A stretch of DNA of 6,177 bases from an uncultured Atopobium sp. (lineage in GTDB: Bacteria; Actinomycetota; Coriobacteriia; Coriobacteriales; Atopobiaceae): the NCBI GenBank assembly GCA_946647055.1, contig CAMPCT010000133.1:1-6177 (forward strand), written 5' to 3'. Numbering within the stretch: the first letter of the stretch is position 1; each line of letters opens with the position of its first letter. Position numbers and translations under genes: made by a program. A model generated the notes under the pieces. That model did no database searches. It was not told the DNA's origin and saw nothing but the letters and a program-made list of their open reading frames with translations. This document shows positions 1-5,185 of this stretch, piece by piece.

Positions 1-196
1 AGCCGCCGTTCGCGGCGGGGGTCACGTAGTAGGCGATGTTGTCGGCCCAGAAGGTCGACGGCTCGCTGCCCTCGCGGGAGAGGTCGAGCGAGACGGCGCC
101 GGGGAGGGCGACGGGGGTATCGTAGGTGCCGTCGGTCTTGATGACGGCGTAGTAAGCCTTGGCGAGTCCGAAGCGGACCTTGGAAAGCTCGGCCAT
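1..196 (-). CDS. Major tail (tube) protein, phi13-type, N-terminal part
   Basis: This is the first 65 residues of a tail tube subunit; the gene runs off the left edge of the window. The protein starts MAELSKVRFGLAKAYYAVIK and continues with a DGTYDTPVALPGAVSLDL stretch and then a FWADNIAYYV stretch. The pattern of a KVxFGL start, a YAVI strand, a PGAVSL motif and a YADNxxYY motif is typical of the phi13-type major tail proteins of siphoviruses of Gram-positive hosts. These polymerise into the tube through which DNA passes. The ATG at 194-196 is preceded by AGGAGG with a 5-base spacer, and this site is fused to the TAA stop of the upstream gene (TAAGGAGG). The gap to that gene is 10 bp. It follows the tail terminator gene, as usual. 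The family call is from recognised sequence pattern and position; the C-terminal part cannot be judged. Confidence 0.88.
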   Translation of the reverse strand, partial: MAELSKVRFGLAKAYYAVIKTDGTYDTPVALPGAVSLDLSREGSEPSTFWADNIAYYVTPAANGG

Positions 197-206
197 GGTG
201 GCCTCC

Positions 207-542
207 TTACTCTTCTCTGTTGTGGTAGGTGAAGTCGTACTGCTGGATGTGGCAGACCTCAGACTCTGACCAGATGCCCGTCTCGTCGGGCACGCAGCCG
301 AGGGAGAGGATGGCGTCTCGTATCAGGGCCTCGGTGGCCGAGTCCGACGCCTTCTCGAACAGCTCCACGTGGAAGCGCGGCAGGCTCGCGTAGACTATGC
401 CGTCCGCGACGAAGCCGCCCACCGACTCCTCCGAGTAGACGAAGAAGGGCGGAGCGGGGGACTTCCCCACTGGGTACGCGTCCTGACGGCCTGGGATGCC
501 CGTCGCGACGAGGGCTTGGTACACCTTGGACTTCGCGCTCAT
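207..542 (-). CDS. Tail terminator / tail completion protein
   Basis: This is a 111-residue protein lying between the gp10-like neck gene and the major tail gene. That slot normally holds the tail terminator, which caps the head-proximal end of the tail tube and joins it to the neck. The sequence has a PPFFVYSEES segment (about residues 31-40), an FVADGIVY segment (44-51), an FHVELFEK strand (57-64), an acidic helix with EALIRDAILSLG (71-82), and a C-terminal CHIQQYDFTY strand (97-106). The order PPFxVY, ADxxxY, hxVELF, then a helix and a final strand ending in YxFxY is familiar from small siphovirus proteins at this locus. The ATG at 540-542 overlaps the upstream stop by 4 bp (ATGA), and GAGGGAG sits about 5 bases upstream of the start. 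A longer in-frame reading upstream to 914 exists but overlaps the neck gene almost fully and is Arg-rich, so it was not used. The functional call rests on position plus pattern. Confidence 0.78.
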   Translation of the reverse strand: MSAKSKVYQALVATGIPGRQDAYPVGKSPAPPFFVYSEESVGGFVADGIVYASLPRFHVELFEKASDSATEALIRDAILSLGCVPDETGIWSESEVCHIQQYDFTYHNREE

Positions 543-928
543 CGCAGCTCCCTCGCTATGTACTCGCCGAGGTTCTCGCGCACGAACCTGAACGCGTATT
601 CGGCGGCTGGCTTGACGTGCTCGAACGCCCTCGTATGGCCTCCGCCTATCTTGGCGTGGCCCTTTTCGAGCAGGTGCGGGAGGCCTGGCTTGCGCGAGTA
701 GATGTGCCCCTCGACGCCGCCCCTGCCCCGCAGCGCGCGGTAGGTGACGTTCGCGCCGTACTCCCAGCCGTACGCCTTGGCGTTGGCGCGCCACTGGTCG
801 CGGCCCTCGCGCGCGCCGTCGTGCACGAGCTGGAACACCGCCTCGTCGGCAGCGTCCGCTATGTCGCCGAGAATCTCGCCGAGCGCGGCGGCGAACTGGT
901 CCTCCTCGACCCACAAATGCTTACCCAT
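539..928 (-). CDS. HK97 gp10-like neck / head-tail joining protein
   Basis: This is a 129-residue protein of the HK97 gp10-like family, a component of the head-tail interface. The diagnostic part is the second half: a YSRKPGLPHLLEKGH motif (about residues 77-91), a GGG at 95-97, and an HVKPAAE motif (104-110) followed by a C-terminal helix. In the family this reads as a 'hLLExGH' motif, then Gly residues, then a 'PHIxPA' motif. The N-terminal half is helical, with a long acidic and Ala-rich helix (about 11-45). The ATG at 926-928 overlaps the head closure gene by 8 bp and has AGGAA six bases upstream. The frame is open to 1045, but the extra part is a Thr/Ser/Arg-rich shadow of the upstream gene, so the internal ATG was chosen. 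Whether this protein acts on the head side or the tail side cannot be told from sequence. Confidence 0.87.
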   Translation of the reverse strand: MGKHLWVEEDQFAAALGEILGDIADAADEAVFQLVHDGAREGRDQWRANAKAYGWEYGANVTYRALRGRGGVEGHIYSRKPGLPHLLEKGHAKIGGGHTRAFEHVKPAAEYAFRFVRENLGEYIARELR

Positions 929-1244
929 TGTCGTTCCTAGCGTGGGTGGCGTAGGTGAGGATGGTGTTGTCGCCGCGCATCGTTGAGTAGCTGAGGTCGT
1001 ACTCGCGGCCCTGGTAGACCGCCTGCGTCTCGCCGTGGTAGTCAACGGTCCGAACCTCGACCTGCAGCTCTGGCTTGGGGCCGAGCTGCGCGGCGGTGGC
1101 CCACGTCTCGATGCCGATGGAGCGTACGTTGCAGAACACCTGCGTGTCCACGGGCTCGCCCTCTATCTCGGCGCCCTCGTCCGTGACCACCATGTTGGTC
1201 TCCACGTCACGGAGCGTTATGACCGAGTCCCAGCGCACCTGCAT
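921..1244 (-). CDS. Head closure / head-tail adaptor protein
   Basis: This is a 107-residue protein of the phage head closure (head-tail adaptor, SPP1 gp16 / HK97-type stopper) family. Such proteins form a ring under the connector, close the filled head and receive the tail. It begins with a short strand (MQVRWDSVITLRD), then carries an ETWATAAQLGPKPELQVEV region (about 46-64), a DYHGE turn (68-72) and a YQGREYDLSY strand (77-86). The sequence 'W..A...G.KPE....V...DY.GE....Y.G..Y.l' is characteristic of the family, and the length is usual. The start overlaps the connector gene by 38 bp. The ATG at 1242-1244 has AGGAGG six bases upstream (1251-1256), placed inside the connector coding sequence. 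Confidence 0.86.
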   Translation of the reverse strand: MQVRWDSVITLRDVETNMVVTDEGAEIEGEPVDTQVFCNVRSIGIETWATAAQLGPKPELQVEVRTVDYHGETQAVYQGREYDLSYSTMRGDNTILTYATHARNDNG

Positions 1245-1590
1245 CCACCTCCTCCTCGTCCGTCTCGTAGACGGCGTTGAAGCGGCTGTTGAGCAGCGAG
1301 CACAGCATGGAGTCGTAGGACTCCATGAAGCGCTCCGCCTCGTCGTTGTCGTAGCCGTAGTTGGCCTTGGCGTAGGTGATGATGGCGCGCTTCGCCATGA
1401 CGGGGAGCGCGGTCTCGTCTATGTCGTCGACCGAGAACGACGGGTCCATCGGGTCGGTGCCGAGCCACGTGGTGGACACGCCCTTGTTCGCCATGTCGAA
1501 CACGGCGGCGGCGATGAGGTCCGAGACCTCGGAGTCGGTGGCGTCGTGCCCAACCCTGAGCGTGACCTTGACGTCTTCGAGCAGGGACAC
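1207..1590 (-). CDS. gp6-like head-tail connector protein
   Basis: This is a 127-residue connector of the phage gp6-like (DNA packaging / head-tail connector) family. It forms the ring that binds directly below the portal. It starts MSLLEDVKVTLRVGHDATDS, where the 'LLxDVKxxLRV...D' opening followed by an amphipathic helix (SEVSDLIAAAVFDM, about 20-33) is typical. The middle has a variable acidic loop, and residues 62-100 form the conserved helical part (VMAKRAIITYAKANYGYDND and MESYDSMLCSLL). I chose the GTG at 1588-1590, because AGGAAGG (1599-1605) stands 8 bases before it and the homologous sequence begins there. An in-frame GTG at 1638 would add 16 residues that are only an overlap with the upstream gene. 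The C-terminus carries a DEEEVDAG stretch that also encodes the ribosome site of the next gene. Confidence 0.84.
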   Translation of the reverse strand: MSLLEDVKVTLRVGHDATDSEVSDLIAAAVFDMANKGVSTTWLGTDPMDPSFSVDDIDETALPVMAKRAIITYAKANYGYDNDEAERFMESYDSMLCSLLNSRFNAVYETDEEEVDAGALGLGHNAP

Positions 1591-1598
1591 GGCGACCA

Positions 1599-1605
1599 CC
1601 TTCCT
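1599..1605 (-). promoter_or_regulatory. Ribosome binding site deciding the connector start
   Basis: On the minus strand AGGAAGG lies 8 bases before the GTG at 1588-1590 and overlaps the TAG stop of the small upstream gene. This favours the GTG at 1590 over the in-frame GTG codons at 1599 and 1638, and it suggests that the two genes are translationally coupled. Confidence 0.65.
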
Positions 1606-1780
1606 ATTCCGTTGTGTCTGCCTTGGGCTTGCGCGCACGGGGTGCGCGCTTGGCGGGCGCCTTCTTGGGTGCCTCGGGGGTCACGGGAGCGCCCGCGACC
1701 TCGACCAGCACGGCCCCCTCGGGGGCCTTGCCGTCCTCGAAGCGCCAGAACACGCCGCGCCACTTGTATGTGCGCAGCAT
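1604..1780 (-). CDS. Small basic-tailed protein between capsid and connector genes, unknown function
   Basis: This is a 58-residue protein. Its first half (MLRTYKWRGVFWRFEDGKAP and on to VEVAG, about 1-30) looks like a small folded strand unit. Its second half (about 31-58) is a low-complexity tail of Pro, Ala, Lys and Arg ending in acidic residues. The ATG at 1778-1780 lies two bases after the TAG stop of the capsid gene. There is only a weak GGCGG upstream, so translation probably depends on ribosomes finishing the capsid gene. Small Lys/Ala/Pro-rich proteins at this position occur in other HK97-type phages, but I know no proven function. A head-associated or DNA-contacting minor protein is possible. 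The frame is open upstream to 2014, but that part is an Arg/His/Pro-rich shadow of the capsid gene. Confidence 0.68.
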   Translation of the reverse strand: MLRTYKWRGVFWRFEDGKAPEGAVLVEVAGAPVTPEAPKKAPAKRAPRARKPKADTTE

Positions 1781-1782
1781 TA

Positions 1783-3042
1783 CTAAGCCGCCACGGTGAT
1801 GTCCACGAAGCCAGCGGGACGACGGACAGCCAGCTTCTCGCGGCACTCGGCGCGGACGGTCATCAGGTTCTTGATGAAGTCGTCCTGGTCCGTGTTGGTG
1901 GCCTCGACGGTGACGCCCTCGGCCTTGGAGACCAGCGACGCGCAGGTGTCGAACGCGCCGACGACCACGTGGTTGGCGGTGAGCTGGTTGGAGAGCACGA
2001 TGGGGAGGTTCCACACGTTCTCGCCGTGCAGGGCCGCGAAGTAGCCGCCGCCGTAGTAGCGGTTCTCGCCGTCCTTTCCGATGCGGAGAATCTTCCAGAT
2101 GTCGGGGGTCATGACGATGGCGTTGGCGGTGCGGCCAGAGTAGGTCATGACATCAGCGATGGCATTTGCAATCTCGTCGGCGATGGCGACTGCGGTGCGG
2201 GTGACCGCCGTGGTGCCGCCGATGGTCTGGATGCCAGAGGTGCCGAGCAGGCCGGTGATGACCTTGGCCTGACGCTTGAGGTTCAGCTCGTAGGTCAGAC
2301 GGCCATTGATGGCGCTGGCGAGGTAGCCGTAGTCGTCGATGTACTCGTCCGACTCCTTGATGTAGGCCGCGACCTTCTCAAGGGTGACGGTGACCTGCGT
2401 GGGGTCGGCGAAATGGATGCGCGACTTTGCGGCACCCTCGGCGATGGAGTCGGCGATAGTGCCCTCCATTGCGCCCTCGACAAAGTAGACGAGGGTGTTA
2501 CCCTCGATGGTCTCGTGGCCAATGAGGTTCAGGACGCCCATGGACTCGCGGACGCCCTCGACAACGTTGGTGTCATAGGTGGTGATGGCCTGGGTGGCCT
2601 GTGCGAGCGCCGGAGTGCCCTGCACGTCGGTGGCGGCGCGGGCGAACGGCGTGGCCACGAGGTGGAAGGACTTGGGGTGACCGTCGCGCTTGACGAGGTC
2701 CACGAAGTGCTCGCCGAGCGAGCGGGCCTGTGCGGGCATGGTAGCCGCCTCCTCTGCATGGGTGTTGGTCGCGACGGTGGCGATGGACTCGACGGTCTTG
2801 CCGCCACCATTGATGACGAGCTGGCGCTTCTCGGCGTTCAGGGCCGCGACGCTGGCGCGGTGCTCGTCCTCGGCCTTGTACAGGTTCATCTCGGAGTCGA
2901 TGGACTCCATCTGCTCAAGGGTCGCGTCCTCGGGCAGGTTGGCGGAGAGTTCGAGGACCTCCGCGCGGCGGGCGACGTAGGCCTCGCCGTCCATGCGGCG
3001 CAGCTCGACCGCGCCCATGGGGGTGAACTCGGAGATATTCAT
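1783..3042 (-). CDS. Major capsid protein, HK97 fold, with N-terminal delta domain
   Basis: This 419-residue protein forms the icosahedral shell. Residues 1 to about 105 are a delta (scaffold-like) domain with a charged, helical, probably coiled-coil segment (about 20-75). The mature shell protein probably begins after a linker rich in Ala and Thr (about 85-105), near the RSLGEHFVDLV helix (107-117). Shell features include the extended E-loop (about 185-212), a spine region with SDEYIDDYGYLASAINGRL (231-249), a GLLGTSGIQTI loop (264-274), a peptide-binding-domain-like part, and the C-terminal DDFIKNLMTVRAECREKLAV block with RRPAGF (about 387-412). These last blocks are a signature of HK97-type capsids. 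AGGAGG lies 6 bases before the ATG and is fused to the protease stop (TAAGGAGG), with an 11-bp gap. No separate scaffold gene is seen, which agrees with the delta domain and the adjacent protease. The cleavage point is inferred, not seen. Confidence 0.95.
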   Translation of the reverse strand: MNISEFTPMGAVELRRMDGEAYVARRAEVLELSANLPEDATLEQMESIDSEMNLYKAEDEHRASVAALNAEKRQLVINGGGKTVESIATVATNTHAEEAATMPAQARSLGEHFVDLVKRDGHPKSFHLVATPFARAATDVQGTPALAQATQAITTYDTNVVEGVRESMGVLNLIGHETIEGNTLVYFVEGAMEGTIADSIAEGAAKSRIHFADPTQVTVTLEKVAAYIKESDEYIDDYGYLASAINGRLTYELNLKRQAKVITGLLGTSGIQTIGGTTAVTRTAVAIADEIANAIADVMTYSGRTANAIVMTPDIWKILRIGKDGENRYYGGGYFAALHGENVWNLPIVLSNQLTANHVVVGAFDTCASLVSKAEGVTVEATNTDQDDFIKNLMTVRAECREKLAVRRPAGFVDITVAA

Positions 3043-3053
3043 CCAAGTCCTCC

Positions 3054-3722
3054 TTACTTCTGCATCTGCATTGACTTGGCCCTCAGCTCCATGCGCTTAC
3101 GTCTAAGCTCATTGGCAGCCTTGGTGGCCTCTAGCGCGCTTTGAAGTCGCTCCGCCTCAATCCTCTTGATCGCTCCGTCAAAATAGGAACGCGCACTTAT
3201 CTCCGTGTTTGGGTCGGCCGGAAGGGAGACGCACGAGACGTCATAGATGCGGTCGACCTTGTGGATGATGGACGTGAGCTTGCGCTCGTCCTCGTCGTAG
3301 ACTTCCTCGACCTCGTCCCAGTCGGGCATGAAGGCCCATGACATGCGGGTGATGAGCTCCGCGTCGATGTCCTCGTAGATGGAGCGCGAACTGGTGGTGC
3401 TGCCGAGGTCTGCGGCCATGAACAGGCCGTGCAGCTGCGGCTCCACGAGGAGCGTGTCGTTGCTCATGCGGGCATACACGCGCCCGCTGTGGTCGAACTG
3501 GAAGATCACGTCGCCCATGTCGCAGTCACGGAACGCGTCTGGGTCGATTACCTCCCAGTACTCCACGTCGCCCCACTTGTAGAGCATGTACGGGTCGTTG
3601 AACGTCGAGGCGTAGCCCTCGACGTAGTAGTCGGAGTCGAAGCGCTTCTCGGCACCCGTGGAGACGGGGGCGAGCGGCGTCAGGAGCGACCTATATTGGC
3701 GCTCGTGCGGCTTTGCTGGCAT
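3054..3722 (-). CDS. HK97-family prohead maturation protease
   Basis: This 222-residue serine protease (peptidase family U35/S78 type) digests the capsid delta domain inside the prohead, and probably itself, before DNA packaging. The fold is marked by YYVEGYASTFNDP (about 32-44), VIDPDAFRDCD (58-68) and VIFQFDHSGRVYARM (72-86), in which His78 is the likely catalytic histidine. RMSWAFMPD (126-134) follows, with Ser128 the likely nucleophile, then IYDVSCVSLPADPNTEISAR (159-178), which matches the family's 'hxDVSxVxxPAxPxTxxxxR' block. The C-terminal part (about 185-222) is a long charged helix that probably targets the protease into the assembling prohead. AGGAGG stands 5 bases before the ATG at 3720-3722, and the gap after the portal gene is 17 bp. 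Catalytic residues are assigned by family analogy. Confidence 0.93.
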   Translation of the reverse strand: MPAKPHERQYRSLLTPLAPVSTGAEKRFDSDYYVEGYASTFNDPYMLYKWGDVEYWEVIDPDAFRDCDMGDVIFQFDHSGRVYARMSNDTLLVEPQLHGLFMAADLGSTTSSRSIYEDIDAELITRMSWAFMPDWDEVEEVYDEDERKLTSIIHKVDRIYDVSCVSLPADPNTEISARSYFDGAIKRIEAERLQSALEATKAANELRRKRMELRAKSMQMQK

Positions 3723-3739
3723 CTCTGCCTCCTAAGTTG

Positions 3740-5041
3740 TTAGACGTCTGCTTTTTCGACTGCGCCGTAGGCGTCGGCGTCGTTGTATATCTGGTCGTCG
3801 CCCCCGAGGTCGAAGTCGGGGTCGTCCACGGGGTCTGGCGTCGGCAGGCCCTCGCGGCCTCCCGACGAGAACACCACCGTGCCGCTCGTGTCCATCTGGA
3901 AGAACTCGCCGCGCACCATGAACACGTCCATGCCAGGGAGCGGCGACAGGTCGAGGATGGCGCGGCCCTCGTTGACGGTCATGATGCCGTACGAGGTCAT
4001 GTCGCGGACGATGTTGCGCTTGGTGGCGGCTGAGACGAACTGCAGCCTGTCCGAGCCGAACCAGATGCGGTTCGGCGAGTTGGACTGCGTGACCATCCTG
4101 CGCGAGAAGCACGTCTGCGTGAGCCCCTCGGAGAGGTGCAGGAAGAACGTCTCGACCTTGCCCTCGTAGTAGGAGTCCCACTTGGCCTCGTCGGCCTTGT
4201 TCTGCAGGATGTCCTCGTTGGCGCCGAAGTAGTAGAACACGTGCTTGTCGATGCGCTCCATCTCGTCGGTCGAGATGGTGTACGTCGACGCCTTGACCTG
4301 CTGCACGTCGGCGAAGGTCGAGTCGTAGGTCATCAGCACCGTGTCGTTGTCGGTGAAGTTGCGCGCGTAGAACTCGTCGCGCTTGCGCTTCTGGTCCTCG
4401 GGCGCGACCTGCCCGACGATCTTGCCGATGAACTTTATCTTGCCGCCGATCTCGATGGCGTTGTTCTCGGCCTGCACCTGCTTGTTGAGCAGGTCCATGG
4501 TGGCCTGCAGGTTGTTCGGCGTGCCGAAGTAGTCGCTGAGGTACTGGTACTTGGATATGCAGCACACGTCGGACGCGGGGAACGCCATGCGCTCGCCCGT
4601 CCTCAGCGTGAAGCGGACCCACATCTCGCCGTCCACGTCCATCAGCTCGGTGTAGTCGGGCTTGAGCGGGAACAGGCCGTTGGTGAAGCCGTTCTCGTCG
4701 TAGGTCGGGATGACGAACGCCGTGCAGTCCACCTCGTAGATGGTGGCGAGGCGGTACAGGAAGCGCGGCCACGTCATGAAGTCGTTGGGCCAGCTCTGGA
4801 ACGCCTTGACCAGCTCGGGGCGCCCGTTGCCGGAGATGTGCGGCTCGCCCTTGGAGCAGGCGCTCGCGAACGCGTGGATGCACGCGCGGGTCAGCTCCAT
4901 CTCGTAGACGCCGCCCTGCCACGTCCTGAACGCGGGGCTGTACTCGGTCATGGTGCGGAAGTAGGCCGTCGAGGCGTCCCGCGCGTCGCTCCGCCTGCGG
5001 AAACGCCCGAGCACCTTGGAGATGAGTCCGTCGTTCGCCAC
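3740..5041 (-). CDS. Portal protein, HK97 type
   Basis: The portal forms the dodecameric ring at one capsid vertex through which terminase drives DNA and to which the neck attaches. The 433-residue product opens MANDGLISKVLGRFRRR. It then has the conserved YSPAFRTWQGGVYEMELTRA stretch (about 34-53) running on to CSKGEPHISG (62-71). Later blocks include WPRFLYRLATIYEVDCTAFV, KYQYLSDYFGTPNN, the KIKFIGKI strand, and a C-terminal MTSYGIMTVNEGRAILDLSP helix block with PLPGMD, all usual for this family. The last 37 residues are strongly acidic and probably disordered. The start is uncertain. I chose the GTG at 5039-5041 with GGAGGT nine bases before it. In-frame alternatives are the ATG at 5063-5065 and a GTG at 5081-5083, but these sit directly after, or in the loop of, a terminator-like hairpin. 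Confidence 0.92.
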   Translation of the reverse strand: MANDGLISKVLGRFRRRSDARDASTAYFRTMTEYSPAFRTWQGGVYEMELTRACIHAFASACSKGEPHISGNGRPELVKAFQSWPNDFMTWPRFLYRLATIYEVDCTAFVIPTYDENGFTNGLFPLKPDYTELMDVDGEMWVRFTLRTGERMAFPASDVCCISKYQYLSDYFGTPNNLQATMDLLNKQVQAENNAIEIGGKIKFIGKIVGQVAPEDQKRKRDEFYARNFTDNDTVLMTYDSTFADVQQVKASTYTISTDEMERIDKHVFYYFGANEDILQNKADEAKWDSYYEGKVETFFLHLSEGLTQTCFSRRMVTQSNSPNRIWFGSDRLQFVSAATKRNIVRDMTSYGIMTVNEGRAILDLSPLPGMDVFMVRGEFFQMDTSGTVVFSSGGREGLPTPDPVDDPDFDLGGDDQIYNDADAYGAVEKADV

Positions 5042-5050
5042 GTGCCACAC

Positions 5051-5056
5051 ACCTCC
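5051..5056 (-). promoter_or_regulatory. Candidate ribosome binding site for the portal gene
   Basis: GGAGGT on the minus strand lies nine bases before the GTG at 5039-5041. The other in-frame starts have only runs of G from the hairpin as possible sites. This supports, without proving, the shorter portal N-terminus MANDGLISK. The spacing is at the long end of normal. Confidence 0.45.
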
Positions 5057-5066
5057 GAACGGCATG

Positions 5067-5090
5067 AAAAAGGCCCCCTTCACGGAGGCC
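5067..5090 (-). terminator. Intrinsic terminator between terminase and portal genes
   Basis: On the minus strand GGCCTCC, a GTGAA loop and GGGGGCC form a 7-bp stem (one G-U pair, the rest G-C), followed at once by five T residues. The stem could extend by three weaker pairs into the T-run. On the plus strand the hairpin is not followed by T residues, so the signal faces the direction of the phage genes. It lies about 95 bases after the terminase stop and directly before the portal gene. It could end terminase transcription, be a leaky attenuator, or end a short transcript from the AT-rich patch beside it. Its strength is not known. Confidence 0.7.
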
Positions 5091-5121
5091 CCTAAGATTT
5101 ATCCCACTGTATAGAACTTAC

Positions 5122-5171
5122 TGTTTCAATCTGTAATAGTCAATATTAGCCCTGTTTTATGTATCAATCTG
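5122..5171. repeat. Near-perfect 12-bp direct repeat, two copies 38 bp apart
   Basis: On the plus strand TGTTTCAATCTG (5122-5133) and TGTATCAATCTG (5160-5171) agree at 11 of 12 positions. A distance of 38 bp between starts is between three and four helical turns. Two copies in a short non-coding gap could be binding sites for a regulator, but chance similarity in AT-rich DNA is not excluded. Confidence 0.45.
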
Positions 5172-5178
5172 CATACAT
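5159..5178. repeat. Inverted repeat with 6-bp arms and 8-bp spacer
   Basis: ATGTAT at 5159-5164 and ATACAT at 5173-5178 are perfect inverted copies separated by CAATCTGC. The element overlaps the second copy of the direct repeat and lies just after the terminase stop codon. As RNA it would be a weak AT-rich hairpin with no T-run, so an operator-like protein site is the more natural reading. Its short arms make chance a real possibility. Confidence 0.35.
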
Positions 5179-5185
5179 CGTCCAT

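Larger units (their letters stand above)
5094..5180. promoter_or_regulatory. AT-rich intergenic patch with repeats, possible control region
   Basis: This stretch is about 32% GC by hand count, against GC-rich genes on both sides. It contains two copies of a 12-bp sequence differing at one base, and an inverted repeat with 6-bp arms. On the minus strand a weak promoter-like pair exists (TTGACT, 17 bases, TAAGTT), but the second box matches the consensus poorly. No convincing reading frame with a ribosome site is present. It may be a promoter or operator region, or a remnant of a gene inserted or lost at the terminase-portal junction. Confidence 0.35.

Noticed and set aside
543..914. Upstream extension of the tail terminator frame
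   Set aside because: It overlaps the neck protein gene, is Arg-rich, and the internal ATG at 542 has a good ribosome site and a 4-bp ATGA overlap with the preceding stop.
1075..3144. 689-codon open frame on the plus strand opposite the capsid and neighbouring genes
   Set aside because: It lies antisense to several well-supported genes, its product is low-complexity (rich in Val, Gly, Asp, Arg, Leu) with no recognisable domain, and such frames arise by chance opposite genes with high third-position GC.
3732..5048. 438-codon frame on the minus strand in a different frame from the portal gene
   Set aside because: The product is extremely Arg/His/Ala/Gly/Pro-rich and covers almost the same span as the portal frame, which has clear family motifs. 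It is a frame shadow.
4136..5095. 319-codon open frame on the plus strand opposite the portal gene
   Set aside because: It is antisense to the portal gene, has a Val/Leu/Gly/Arg/His-biased product without domains, and runs through the terminator hairpin. It is explained by GC bias.
5094..5180. Strong sigma70-type promoter in the terminase-portal gap
   Set aside because: Boxes on both strands match the consensus only partly. The best pair on the minus strand has a poor -10 box, so no promoter is claimed as a separate feature.
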